Of a DNA stretch of 64,000 nucleotides, positions 50,178 to 58,995 are shown one piece after another. The stretch is taken from NCBI GenBank assembly GCA_038848185.1, contig JAWCNV010000006.1, forward strand, positions 31,199-95,198. The letters are read 5' to 3'. This stretch comes from JAAOZP01 sp038848185. GTDB lineage: Archaea; Thermoproteota; EX4484-205; JAAOZP01. How positions within the stretch are numbered: the stretch's first letter is position 1; each line of letters opens with the position of its first letter. The position numbers were made by a program, and so were the translations under genes. The notes under the pieces are model-generated. The model worked only from the letters and a program-made list of their open reading frames with translations. It was not told the DNA's origin and did no database searches.

Positions 50178-51794
50178 TTAAATTTGAAACTTATGGTTGA
50201 GGTGCCTTTTAATTTCTTCTTCGTCTCGCACAGTGTAAATGTGTTTCGGCTTTAACTGTCCTAGAGACCTGCCTTCATTAGCTCTTCTGCTTATCTCCTC
50301 TTGAATAGCCTTGTAAGCTGAAGGCTTAGTGATTATGAAATCCATCATTTTAAGCTCGTACGCTATGCTTACGCTGAAGTCGCATTCACGGGCAAGATTG
50401 TTGAAAAGCTCTGTCTTAAAAGCCTCTACGTTTTCAACCTCTTTTTCAGGTATGACTAGGAAAACAAGTTTTCCAGGGTTCCCCTTTACATTATATAGTT
50501 CCCACCATTTTACATTAGGTATCTTAAGCAGAGCATCGTTAACCTGCCTAGTGTAGATTCTGCCTCCGATGAAAGCCCCCATCTCCTCAGGAACCTCAAA
50601 GTCCACTAGGTCAACTGTTCTGCCGAGTATTTTCACCTTTGGAAGAGTAAGAGTAAGCTTGACTTCTCCTACCTCCACACTCAGCCTGCACATGGGATCC
50701 AGCACCTCTATTAGGTCTCCGGTTGGGTATCTTATTAGGGGGAGGCATTCTCCTGGGCGTGTAATTAGTAGTTCCCCTCTCATGCCCTTCTCCCATTTAA
50801 ACCATGGGACTGCATCAAGATTGTAGTCTCGGCTGGCTTTAGCCTTCATAACGTCCTCAGGGTTAGCTATCTCAGGGATAACATCTTTAAGAATGTAGTA
50901 TAAGCCTTCTTCGTCGCTATATATTTGAACAGCTTGAAAAGGCATTTCAGTGCTTCCAAGACCCTCGTAGAAAACCATGTTAACATATTCCTTCTTAAAC
51001 TTATCTAGGTATGGAGCTATCGCCTCAGTGTAGGTGAGTCCCATTTTCCCTGTTTTAACGATGTTCTTCAGATTCTCGTAATTCATTCCGTGCAAGAATA
51101 TTTTGCAGATAAGCCCAGCTAGAAAATTGGGAACCTTGTATTTCTTCCTGATTATCTCTTCAACAGTATTTTCTACAAAACTCGGATTATTCGCTACCCT
51201 GATTATAAGTTCGAAAAGAAAAGGAGTGCCCATCATGATGTCAAAACTCTTCCTCTTCGAAGCTTTCTTTAAAGCGTCGAAGAAATCATTCTCGCTTCCT
51301 AAGGGTGTTGAAAGATAATCCTCTATCTGCATTTTCTCAGCACACATGTCTATGAGAGAGGCGGAGAGTAAGGGGTCTCTCCCTCCGAAGTTCCATCCAG
51401 AGAACCACGGTCTTATACCTAGGATGTAGCCGAACATTGCGAATGTTGAGACTATTTCATCGAGATCCTTCTGGCCGTAGTAGAACTTCTTCGGCTCACC
51501 TGTGTACCCGGAGGTCTGCCAGTATTTAACAGGTTTTGCGAGAAGAACCTTCTCCAGCCCGAACCTCTTTATGCAGTCATATATAACATCGTAAGGAGTT
51601 AAAGGAAGGGCGTTTAATTCTTCTAAACTGTTAATCTTTTTCACTCGCCCCTGGTATACCGGCGATTTTTGCGATACCTCAGTTATCTCTGATAACATTT
51701 GATCATGATGGGCCTTAAATTCCTCAGGGGTCTTACAGAGAAGATTCTTTATGTCTTCAACCATCTTCGATTCCATAATCCTGTACTTATCCAT
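50178..51794 (-). CDS. Adenylate-forming enzyme (PaaK-like ANL superfamily)
   Basis: This 538-residue protein resembles phenylacetate-CoA ligase-type ANL enzymes. It has the P-loop-like YWQTSGYTGEPKKFYY, EGLGSTEMPF near the centre, the adenylate motif LIRYPTGDLIEV (about 370), and a C-terminal domain ending with IITKPSAYKAIQEEI. Such proteins activate a carboxylic acid with ATP, usually to make a CoA thioester; the acid cannot be read here. The first Met codon is at 51794 and ATG 51764 is a possible alternative. It stands alone between the broken wHTH gene and the AEC transporter. Confidence 0.82.
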   Translation of the reverse strand: MDKYRIMESKMVEDIKNLLCKTPEEFKAHHDQMLSEITEVSQKSPVYQGRVKKINSLEELNALPLTPYDVIYDCIKRFGLEKVLLAKPVKYWQTSGYTGEPKKFYYGQKDLDEIVSTFAMFGYILGIRPWFSGWNFGGRDPLLSASLIDMCAEKMQIEDYLSTPLGSENDFFDALKKASKRKSFDIMMGTPFLFELIIRVANNPSFVENTVEEIIRKKYKVPNFLAGLICKIFLHGMNYENLKNIVKTGKMGLTYTEAIAPYLDKFKKEYVNMVFYEGLGSTEMPFQAVQIYSDEEGLYYILKDVIPEIANPEDVMKAKASRDYNLDAVPWFKWEKGMRGELLITRPGECLPLIRYPTGDLIEVLDPMCRLSVEVGEVKLTLTLPKVKILGRTVDLVDFEVPEEMGAFIGGRIYTRQVNDALLKIPNVKWWELYNVKGNPGKLVFLVIPEKEVENVEAFKTELFNNLARECDFSVSIAYELKMMDFIITKPSAYKAIQEEISRRANEGRSLGQLKPKHIYTVRDEEEIKRHLNHKFQI

Positions 51795-51975
51795 GCCCAG
51801 GCACCATAATCCAAGGCAATTTTTCTAATGCATTTAAAACTTATGATTAAAAGCCAGTCGTTTACAACTATAGAGAACGGAAAAATCCTGTAGCAGACTA
51901 GATTAAATCGCTACATTAGCCACATATCTTGAAGTAAGGCATAAATGTTAACGAGAGCCATATGTTTGTAAAGAA

Positions 51976-52960
51976 ATGGTTTATGAGGTTGCTTTGAGAA
52001 CAACTGTTCCAATACTTTTGTTAATGGGTCTAGGCTACTTATCTAGGAAAACCGGCCTTTTAAAGGCAGGGGATGAACGAGTTTTAAATGCTTACGTTTA
52101 CTATTTTGCGCTTCCATCACTCTTCATAGTAGATTTAGCTGAAACCAGGNNNNNNNNNNNNNNNNNNNNNNNNNNNNNNNNNNNNNNNNNNNNNNNNNNN
52201 NNNNNNNNNNNNNNNNNNNNNNNNNNNNNNNNNNNNNNNNNNNNNGATATTCATAGTCTTGGCAGCATACACCTTGCTCCACCTTGTGTTGAGGTTTTCC
52301 AGAAAAACGTTCTACCTACTGGTGTTGACAACGGTTTTCGGAAGCACCGCCTTCTACGGTATCCCATTCCTCATATTTGCTTTTCCCGGTGTTGCTGAAC
52401 ACTCGGCTACGCTTGCTGCAGCATCAATATCCATTATAAGTGTTTCAATCTCAATAGGGTTTCTAGAGCTCTATCGGCTTGAGGCTCCTGGTTTGATAAA
52501 GGGCTTAAGAATCATCGGAAAGAGGATTTCTAAAAATCCTCTGGTCCTCTCCATATTAATAGGTCTCTTGATATCCCTTATTAACATAGATATTCCATAC
52601 CCCTTGTCAACCATGCTTCACATGCTGGGAAACACAACTGCAACGGTAGCGATCTTCCTGCTGGGCGTCTTATTCTATGGCAGGAGCTACAGGAGGTTAG
52701 TGGAATCATTTGGTTTAAGCCTTCTAAGAATGATACTATTGCCCACAATCAGCCTCTTCATCTCTCTGCTGATTGGCCTGCCATCGTTAGAGAGGACTGT
52801 TTTGATCATAATGCATTCTGTTCCATTAGCCGTCTCAATGATAATCCTTAGTGATCGCTATGATTTCTACAAGGAGACTGTTTCTTCAGTTATTTTACTC
52901 TCTTCTTTAGGTGCAAGCATCTACCTAAATATCTGGCTTCTAATATCAGGCTCCCTCTAA
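51976..52960 (+). CDS. AEC-family (auxin efflux carrier-like) transporter, interrupted by an assembly gap
   Basis: The first part (MVYEVALRTTVPILLLMGLG, KTGLLKAGDERVLNAYVYYF) and the last part (from IFIVLAAYTLLHLVL to LLISGSL) are the two ends of an AEC-type permease of ten membrane segments. The 96-base run of N at 52150-52245 separates them. The two ends are not in one frame across it, so the true gap is not 96 bases modulo 3. These proteins export organic acids or related small molecules. Total length should be near 310 residues. Confidence 0.85.
52150..52245. other. Assembly gap of 96 N
   Basis: A run of 96 N inside the AEC transporter gene. The reading frame does not stay open across it at the stated length, so the gap size is an estimate. 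Confidence 0.98.
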
Positions 52961-52989
52961 ACCTGCATAACCTTCTTCTGGATAAAAAG

Positions 52990-54515
52990 TTAAACCCGGT
53001 TCTTAGTCACGACTTCAATCATCCTGTCAGCTAATTCAGATATTTTAAGCTCTTTTAGGCCTGATAATGCTGTGTCCAAAGTGTTGTTCAATGGAGAGTG
53101 CCATTTCTCAGGTATACCTTTGAAGCCAATCATGGCTCCAATTATAGAGCCAACTGTTGCACCGTTGCAATCCGTATCAAGCCCACCAGACACGCTTAAG
53201 CATATGGATTTCTCGAAATCCCTGTCGCCATAAAGCAAAGCTAGAACAACTATTGCCGCATTGTTTATCGTGTGAACCGGGTGGTAACGCCCGTATTTGG
53301 CCATAGCCTTCTCATAGGCGGTTTCGAAATCGCCACACTTCTTCCAGAGGTTGATGCAGCATCTAACTGCCTCAGCCAGCCTGCTTTCCCTAGGTATGCA
53401 GGAGAGCCCTTTCTCCACGATTTTCAATGGCTCCGACTCAGCGAAGGCTGATGCAACCATGGCTGCCACCAGCATCTCGCCGTAAACCCCGTTCTTAACA
53501 TGAGAGAGCCTGGCATCCCTGTAAGCCANNNNNNNNNNNNNNNNNNNNNNNNNNNNNNNNNNNNNNNNNNNNNNNNNNNNNNNNNNNNNNNNNNNNNNNN
53601 NNNNNNNNNNNNNNNNNNNNNNNNNNNNGAGAGCCCTTTCTCCACGATTTTCAATGGCTCCGACTCAGCGAAGGCTGATGCAACCATGGCTGCCACCAGC
53701 ATCTCGCCGTAAACCCCGTTCTTAACATGAGAGAGCCTGGCATCCCTGTAAGCCATCTCCGCCGCACTCCAAGGTCTCACCGGGTTTGCGTAGCCCCATG
53801 GATCAGCCCTTATTTGAGCACCTATCCACTCCCTGTAAGGATTCCAGAAAGTCGCTGTCTCAGGAGGCTTCAGACCGAGAGTAAGGTTCCTGTATGCTTC
53901 CCTCTCAGCAGTGTAGGTGAGGTTGAAGGGCAAGCGGCTTAACCATTCTTCAGCAACATCATCCGTCACGAAGCCGGGTCCTTTTCTCTCTAAAACAAGT
54001 AAGCCGAGTATAGTGTAATCTATGTCATCATCCCTAAGAGCCCTAGTGATGTCCCACCGGAGTTCTTTCCCTACACCGGTTGTAATTTCAGGAATATAGT
54101 AGTTAAGCGGGTAGCACCCTGCCTCCTTAAGATATTCGTCTATCCTGTTCTTTGACCAGCCTTCAACAGGCTTCCCCAGCATGTTTCCTATGACTCTACC
54201 GAACCAGGCCCCCAGCATCCTGTCTCGAAGCTCATGCCTACTGTTCCAAGTTTCTTCGTCCCCAGGTGGATTCGCATTTCTCCTTATTTCTTCCAGCCTG
54301 TTAGGCTCAACGTATATCCAACCCGGTACCGTAGGGGAAGTTAATATTTCCTCATATAACTCGTCCAGCTCCCTATGTCCCACCTTCAGCTTGTCGAACG
54401 AGCCTAGTCTTTCCCTATATTCTTCCACGTTCTTCCCCTCTTCAGCTGCCTGAATAAGCTCGAACCCCAGAAGCTCCAGTTTCCTGTTAATAGTTAACAT
54501 ATGCCAACTTATCAA
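52990..54515 (-). CDS. ADP-ribosylglycohydrolase-fold protein, split by an assembly artefact
   Basis: The N-terminal part (from 54515) holds HELRDRMLGAWFGRVIGNML and RALRDDDIDYTILG; the C-terminal part holds SVSGGLDTDCNGATVGSIIG. These are the metal-binding motifs of the ADP-ribosylglycohydrolase (DraG/ARH) fold, which removes ADP-ribose or related groups. The 127 bases on each side of the N-run (53402-53528 and 53629-53755) are identical. Deleting 227 bases (one copy plus the N) restores one frame of 432 codons, so the gene is probably whole in the organism. It has an N-terminal extension of about 90 residues of unknown role. Confidence 0.85.
53529..53628. other. Assembly gap of 100 N between two identical 127-base copies
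   Basis: The same 127 bases end just before the N and begin just after. This is what unmerged contig ends look like, so no sequence is actually missing and the repeat is not biological. Confidence 0.9.
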
Positions 54516-54533
54516 AGTAAAACAATTAAAGTT

Positions 54534-55046
54534 TTAAGTTCGACAAGCCTTGGTAACTACAGATTCAATAAATGATGTTTTTGATTCAGTATAGGCAACA
54601 CGATTAAAACGATGTTTTGCTGCCATTATTTTCTTTATTTCATAGTATTGCTGTGCTACATCGGGATGAGCACGTAGGTAGTCACGGAATATGAGATGCT
54701 TTTTAGCAAAGTTGCTACCATACCTCATTAGATGCAAATGATATCCCACACTATGAATTCCCTTACCCAAGCAGTAATACCAATCAGGGTTTCCCTCCTC
54801 AGGAGTAACATCATTGTATCCTATTCGCCTAAGCAGAGGGACGCATTCTTCCGCATCCGGTGCATTGTTAACGCATACCATAATGTCAATAATTGGTTTA
54901 GCACCCAATCCAGGCACAGCGGTGCTGCCAATATGCTCAATAGCTAAAGCCTTATGCCCAATAACGGCGAGTATATTCTTCTTTTCCTCCTCGTATAGAA
55001 GTGGCCATTGAGAATTATAATCTACTATTACTATTGGTCCTGGCAT
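54534..55046 (-). CDS. GrpB family (UPF0157) nucleotidyltransferase-like protein
   Basis: This 170-residue protein carries IEHIGSTAVPGLGAKPIIDI (family signature, nucleotidyltransferase-like G-S and D-x motif), VNNAPDAEECVPLLRRIGY and VGYHLHLMRYGS, then FRDYLRAHPDVAQQYYEIK. GrpB proteins are related to nucleotidyltransferases, but most have no known substrate. Its stop is 18 bases from the ADP-ribosylglycohydrolase start, on the same strand, so the two may be co-transcribed. Confidence 0.92.
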   Translation of the reverse strand: MPGPIVIVDYNSQWPLLYEEEKKNILAVIGHKALAIEHIGSTAVPGLGAKPIIDIMVCVNNAPDAEECVPLLRRIGYNDVTPEEGNPDWYYCLGKGIHSVGYHLHLMRYGSNFAKKHLIFRDYLRAHPDVAQQYYEIKKIMAAKHRFNRVAYTESKTSFIESVVTKACRT

Positions 55047-55178
55047 ATGTCTACTGAACGAGCCTAAATGAACCTATATTTATCATTATTGTGTCGGTTC
55101 CGTTTTATCCAACGTTCATCTAATGATTCTAAAGCAAGTCTAAAGGGTTAAATTCCCCGTTGCACCCTAACTATACTT

Positions 55179-55523
55179 GTGAAAAAGAAGGCTATTGACC
55201 GAAGGCATGTTTACGAGTTGCTTAAGCAGGTTCCAAAGGGGAGGGTTACGACATACGGGGCTTTGGCTAAGGCTGTTGGGCATCCTGATTCCGCGAGGGC
55301 TATTGGAGCATTAATGAGGAGCAACCCCTATGCGCCGACTATACCATGTCACAGGGTTGTGTACAGCAATGGAAAGTTGGGTGGCTACGGAGGAATGAAA
55401 GGGGCGGGAAAGAAAGCCAGGATGCTGGCTAAGGAAGGGGTTAAAATTAAGAATGGCAGGATAGTTGATTTTGAAGAGTATTATTTTGAGATTAACCCCC
55501 AAACTCGACCTTCTTTTCCTTAA
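55179..55523 (+). CDS. Small O6-alkylguanine-DNA alkyltransferase-type protein
   Basis: This 114-residue protein consists of only the C-terminal alkyltransferase domain. It has the helix-turn-helix VPKGRVTTYGALAKAVGHPD, SARAIGALMRSNPY, and the active-site PCHRVVYSNGKLGGYGG with the acceptor Cys. Such proteins repair alkylated guanine; the short forms may be true transferases or related repair factors. The start is GTG 55179. Its 3' end overlaps the convergent DUF3795 gene by 32 bases. Confidence 0.92.
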   Translation: MKKKAIDRRHVYELLKQVPKGRVTTYGALAKAVGHPDSARAIGALMRSNPYAPTIPCHRVVYSNGKLGGYGGMKGAGKKARMLAKEGVKIKNGRIVDFEEYYFEINPQTRPSFP

Positions 55524-55833
55524 CCCATCTGACCCATGCTTCATCTCCTATTCTTCTCCTCAACGCCAGAAGCCCCGCTCTCCTTAAGGATGTGACTATA
55601 CCCCTATCCGGGTCATACCAGCTTAGGAATTCGCTGCAAGGGAATTCGCTGCAGTTCCCACAGTGTTCAACCCCATGCTTCTCCGCACACTGCCAAACCG
55701 GGCAGGCATCCAGCCCCATCCTGCTTAGGAAGAAAGGTTTACCATTCGTTTCTACGCAACCAGCACAGTTCCGCCCATGGCTCTTACAGGCCTCGCAGTA
55801 AGCGCCGCATGGAGGAATGCTTGATTTCCCCAT
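55492..55833 (-). CDS. DUF3795 cysteine-rich protein
   Basis: This 113-residue protein has the DUF3795 pattern of cysteine clusters: CGAYCEACKSHGRNCAGC, then CPVWQCAEKHGVEHCGNC and FPCSEF. The eight or more Cys suggest binding of zinc or iron-sulfur. No activity is known. The tail (RRAGLLALRRRIGDEAWVRW) is helical. A related cysteine pattern occurs at the end of the Lrp-type regulator at 43.3-43.9 kb. Confidence 0.88.
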   Translation of the reverse strand: MGKSSIPPCGAYCEACKSHGRNCAGCVETNGKPFFLSRMGLDACPVWQCAEKHGVEHCGNCSEFPCSEFLSWYDPDRGIVTSLRRAGLLALRRRIGDEAWVRWVKEKKVEFGG

Positions 55834-56014
55834 AATGCTTCTATAAACACTTAGTCCTCCACCACTATTTATGCTTGGGTTAGAGGAACCTCATACATAT
55901 GGAAACATTTTTCCACCATTAATTTTTAACCGTTGAAGGTAGCGTGGTTTATCGATTACATTTCCCCTTTTAACTTATATATTTCTCCGGAAAATAATCA
56001 ACAGGAAGAAACGT

Positions 56015-57133
56015 TTGGGCAGGTGCTTGATCTGCGAGAAGGAGTCTCTGTTAATAGCAAGTCAGCTAGGAGTCTGTTTGAAATGTATAAGAGAGAACCC
56101 TGAGAACGCTGTTAAAACAGCCAAGCAGGTTCACGCGGAAACTAGGAGAAGCTTTGGGCTTCCACCTGATATTCCCAGGAATCCGGAGGGTTTAGCCTGC
56201 AGTGTCTGCGCCAACGATTGCAGAATAGGGTTGGGGGAGAAGGGATTTTGCGGCCTGGTATTTAATTCAGATAACCGTTTACAAAGGTTGGGCGGTACGC
56301 CGGAGAACGGAGTTTTAGAATGGTATTATGATCCTCTCCCCACTAACTGTGTCGCATGGTGGTTCTGCCCCGGTTGCACGGGCGCAGGGTATCCCAAATA
56401 TGCTTACAAGCCTGGTGTTGAAGAAGGATACGTGAATCTCGCTGTGTTCTATGGGAGTTGCAGTTTTGACTGCCTTTTCTGCCAGAACTGGCATTTCAGG
56501 CAGATGGCTCAAAGTTTGAAGCCTCTCGTAAGTGCTGGGGAGCTTGCTTCTAAAGTTGACCGGAACGTTTCATGCATATGCTTCTTCGGGGGAGACCCTT
56601 CTACTCAGATGATGCATGCTCTTGAAACCAGCCGGATTGCTCTCGAAGAGGCTGAGAAGGAGAGGCGTGTGCTGAGGGTATGCTGGGAGACCAATGGAAA
56701 CATGTCGAAGGCTTTCGCCTTAAAGGCGGCGGAGCTTTCCCTGAAGAGCGGGGGCATCGTTAAGTTCGACCTTAAAGTGTGGGACGAGAATCTTAGTAAA
56801 GTGCTTTGTGGAGCTTCTAACAAGGCAGCGTTAGAGAACTTCAGGGAAATAGGTGAGAAATTTCTTAGGCAACGCCCCGAGGTGCCTGTTTTAACGGCGA
56901 GCACGCTGCTCATGCCGGGCTATGTTGATGCGGTTGAGGTTGAGAACATAGCTAGGTTCATATCCAGCATTAACCCTGAGATCCCCTACACGCTTCTAGC
57001 CTTCTACCCTCAATATGTTATGGACGACATGCCTACTACAAGCAGGAGGCAGGCACGTGAATGCTATGAAGCAGCTAAGAAACATTTGGAGAAGGTTAGG
57101 GTAGGGAATGTGCACCTCCTCTCTCAAGAGTGA
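56015..57133 (+). CDS. Radical SAM protein (AmmeMemoRadiSam/PflA-like)
   Basis: This 372-residue protein has an N-terminal zinc-ribbon-like part (MGRCLICEKES and GVCLKC), a CSVCANDCRIGLGEKGFCG segment, and a radical SAM core with CSFDCLFCQNWHF (CxxxCxxC) and FFGGDPS. The arrangement matches archaeal AmmeMemoRadiSam-type radical SAM enzymes. It should cleave SAM to a radical; the substrate is unknown. The start is TTG 56015. The usual partners (AMMECR1 and Memo proteins) are not in the window. It converges on hisS with 6 bases between the stops. Confidence 0.85.
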   Translation: MGRCLICEKESLLIASQLGVCLKCIRENPENAVKTAKQVHAETRRSFGLPPDIPRNPEGLACSVCANDCRIGLGEKGFCGLVFNSDNRLQRLGGTPENGVLEWYYDPLPTNCVAWWFCPGCTGAGYPKYAYKPGVEEGYVNLAVFYGSCSFDCLFCQNWHFRQMAQSLKPLVSAGELASKVDRNVSCICFFGGDPSTQMMHALETSRIALEEAEKERRVLRVCWETNGNMSKAFALKAAELSLKSGGIVKFDLKVWDENLSKVLCGASNKAALENFREIGEKFLRQRPEVPVLTASTLLMPGYVDAVEVENIARFISSINPEIPYTLLAFYPQYVMDDMPTTSRRQARECYEAAKKHLEKVRVGNVHLLSQE

Positions 57134-57139
57134 AATACT

Positions 57140-58429
57140 CTAAACACTGTAAGCCGATATCTTTTCAACAGCCTGCTCGGGTTTAAGCTCCTCCTGAGCC
57201 CCAGTCCCCATGTCTTTCAAGGTGACAGTATTATTGTTAACTTCTCTGCTGCCGATTATGGCAGTGTACTTCGCATTTCTTTTTGAAGCGTAGGAGAGGG
57301 CTTTGCCAACATCCCTCCTAGTTGAGTCAACAATAGTTGGAAGCCCCCTTCTCCTCAGCATACTTGCAAGCTTAGCGGCGAGGACATCACCCTCCTTAAC
57401 CATGCTCACAACCACACACATCACGTCGTCTCGAGGAACAGTCTTCTCATCTATTGCGAGGCTTAACCGGTCTATCCCGGGTGCACAACCGACAGCCGGA
57501 ATATCCCATCCTAAGAGCCCCGCAAGCTTATCATATCGACCTCCACCGTTGACAGCTATCCTAAGGTCCTTAACGTATACTTCAAAAATCATACCAGTAT
57601 AGTAGTCGAGACCTCTAGCAAAACCCATGTCGACCAGAAGCTCGCCAACCCCGCTGGCCTTGGCAAGCTCTATTATCTCCCTCAGGTCCTCTAACTGTTC
57701 AACGGCCCCGGGAATATCCCTCAATGCTTCACCCGCAAGCTTAACAGCTTCATCAGTATCCCTGCTCTTAATCTCCCAGAGCCTCCTAATGATGTCAATA
57801 GCTTCTCCACCCTTTGGGAGATTACCCAGTATTTCAAAGGCTTCGGCAAGCCTCTCCTTATCTATCAAGCCCAGAACCCTGTCCTGAACATCCTCCTCCA
57901 CATTCAGCTGCGTTAACACTGCTCTCAAAACCCCTTCATGCCCTATCTTTATGTAGTAATCCTTTATTCCAAGACCCTCCATCAGTCTCGAAGACACTTC
58001 GAGGATCTCAGCGTCTGCAACAGGGCTTTTAGACCCGAATATTTCGAAACCGCCCTGCTTAAACTCCCTGTACCTCCCGTGTTGAGGCTCATCATACCTG
58101 AAGGCGTTCAAGACATAGCCTATTTTTATCGGGAGCGGGGCACTGCGCATCTCCTGTACGACAAGCTTCACAACGGAGGCTGTTGCCTCAGGCCTTAACA
58201 CAACCTCTCTACCTCCAAGGTCAGTGAACCTGTACATCCTGTGCCTAATCTCCTCACCTGATTTCAACTCGAAGAGCTCTAACGGTTCAATCGTGGGTGT
58301 CTCAACCTCTTGGAAACCGTATATTTTGAAGAGCCTCCTTATCTCGCTCTCAATCCTGTTTACCTTCGCCTTCTCATCCGGCAGCAGATTCCGCATTCCC
58401 CTTAGAGTCAGCTCCTCGTCCCTAATCAT
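57140..58429 (-). CDS. hisS: Histidyl-tRNA synthetase
   Basis: This 429-residue class II synthetase has motif 2 VVLRPEATASVVKL, the histidine loops RGLDYYTGMIFEVY and GGRYDKLAGLLGW, and a C-terminal anticodon-binding domain ending IIGSREVNNNTVTLKDM. It charges tRNA-His. The stop lies 6 bases from the convergent radical SAM gene and its start overlaps the EndA-like gene by 4 bases, so it is in one operon with endA-like, the lipoate-ligase-like gene and gfcR. Confidence 0.97.
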   Translation of the reverse strand: MIRDEELTLRGMRNLLPDEKAKVNRIESEIRRLFKIYGFQEVETPTIEPLELFELKSGEEIRHRMYRFTDLGGREVVLRPEATASVVKLVVQEMRSAPLPIKIGYVLNAFRYDEPQHGRYREFKQGGFEIFGSKSPVADAEILEVSSRLMEGLGIKDYYIKIGHEGVLRAVLTQLNVEEDVQDRVLGLIDKERLAEAFEILGNLPKGGEAIDIIRRLWEIKSRDTDEAVKLAGEALRDIPGAVEQLEDLREIIELAKASGVGELLVDMGFARGLDYYTGMIFEVYVKDLRIAVNGGGRYDKLAGLLGWDIPAVGCAPGIDRLSLAIDEKTVPRDDVMCVVVSMVKEGDVLAAKLASMLRRRGLPTIVDSTRRDVGKALSYASKRNAKYTAIIGSREVNNNTVTLKDMGTGAQEELKPEQAVEKISAYSV

Positions 58430-58995
58430 TTTTCTTCCCCAGTTTCCTTCCCCATGAGAAGGGAGGAAAGCATGTAATAAACTATTTCACTCCTCCTATC
58501 TACTGTTGCGATTATCAACGTCTTCCTGAGAGAGTATGCGTGTCTCAAAATATTGTAGAGCTTCGTGACCGGTAGAGGTATGCCTTCAACAACACCATAA
58601 ACAAGGTATTTCGCAGGCTTTGAACCGTATTCCCCGGCCTCGTAAACCTTAAAGTCTATGTCGAAGCCATAGCCGTCTTTAACAACATATCCCTTGTCTC
58701 TCAGATCCTTATATATTAGGTATCTGAGCCACATCTTACTGTCCTGCTTCTCCAGGAGCCTTAGATACTGGTTGAAGTCAAGCGGCTTAGATTTTTGAAG
58801 TAGCTTAAGCTTATTCTGGCTCATAAGGTAGAGCGCTTCAAACGGCCTCAGTATAAGCAGGTTACTCCTGAACTTGAAGCCGTAGCCCTTTGAATCAAGC
58901 CACTCCACAGCGTTCTCTTCAGTAACATAAACCTCGTCACGGCTCTTCTTCGCCACGATTGGGAAATTAGGCTCCTTCTTCTCCTCCATGCTCAT
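58426..58995 (-). CDS. tRNA-splicing endonuclease-like subunit lacking the catalytic His
   Basis: This 189-residue protein has an N-terminal EndA-like domain (about 1-90) and a C-terminal nuclease fold with GYGFDIDFKVYEAG (catalytic Tyr), then KPAKYLVYGV and HAYSLRKTLIIATVD (catalytic Lys). In active EndA the middle motif reads KHAKYLVY, with the catalytic His; here it is Pro. It is therefore best read as the structural subunit of a heterotetrameric splicing endonuclease of the crenarchaeal type. The catalytic subunit is not in the window. Such enzymes can cut non-canonical introns, which fits the D-loop insertion in tRNA-Leu. Confidence 0.85.
   Translation of the reverse strand: MSMEEKKEPNFPIVAKKSRDEVYVTEENAVEWLDSKGYGFKFRSNLLILRPFEALYLMSQNKLKLLQKSKPLDFNQYLRLLEKQDSKMWLRYLIYKDLRDKGYVVKDGYGFDIDFKVYEAGEYGSKPAKYLVYGVVEGIPLPVTKLYNILRHAYSLRKTLIIATVDRRSEIVYYMLSSLLMGKETGEEK

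Noticed and set aside
53402..53755. A 127-base direct repeat as a biological duplication
   Set aside because: It borders a 100-base N-run exactly on both sides and its removal restores one frame, so it is an assembly artefact.
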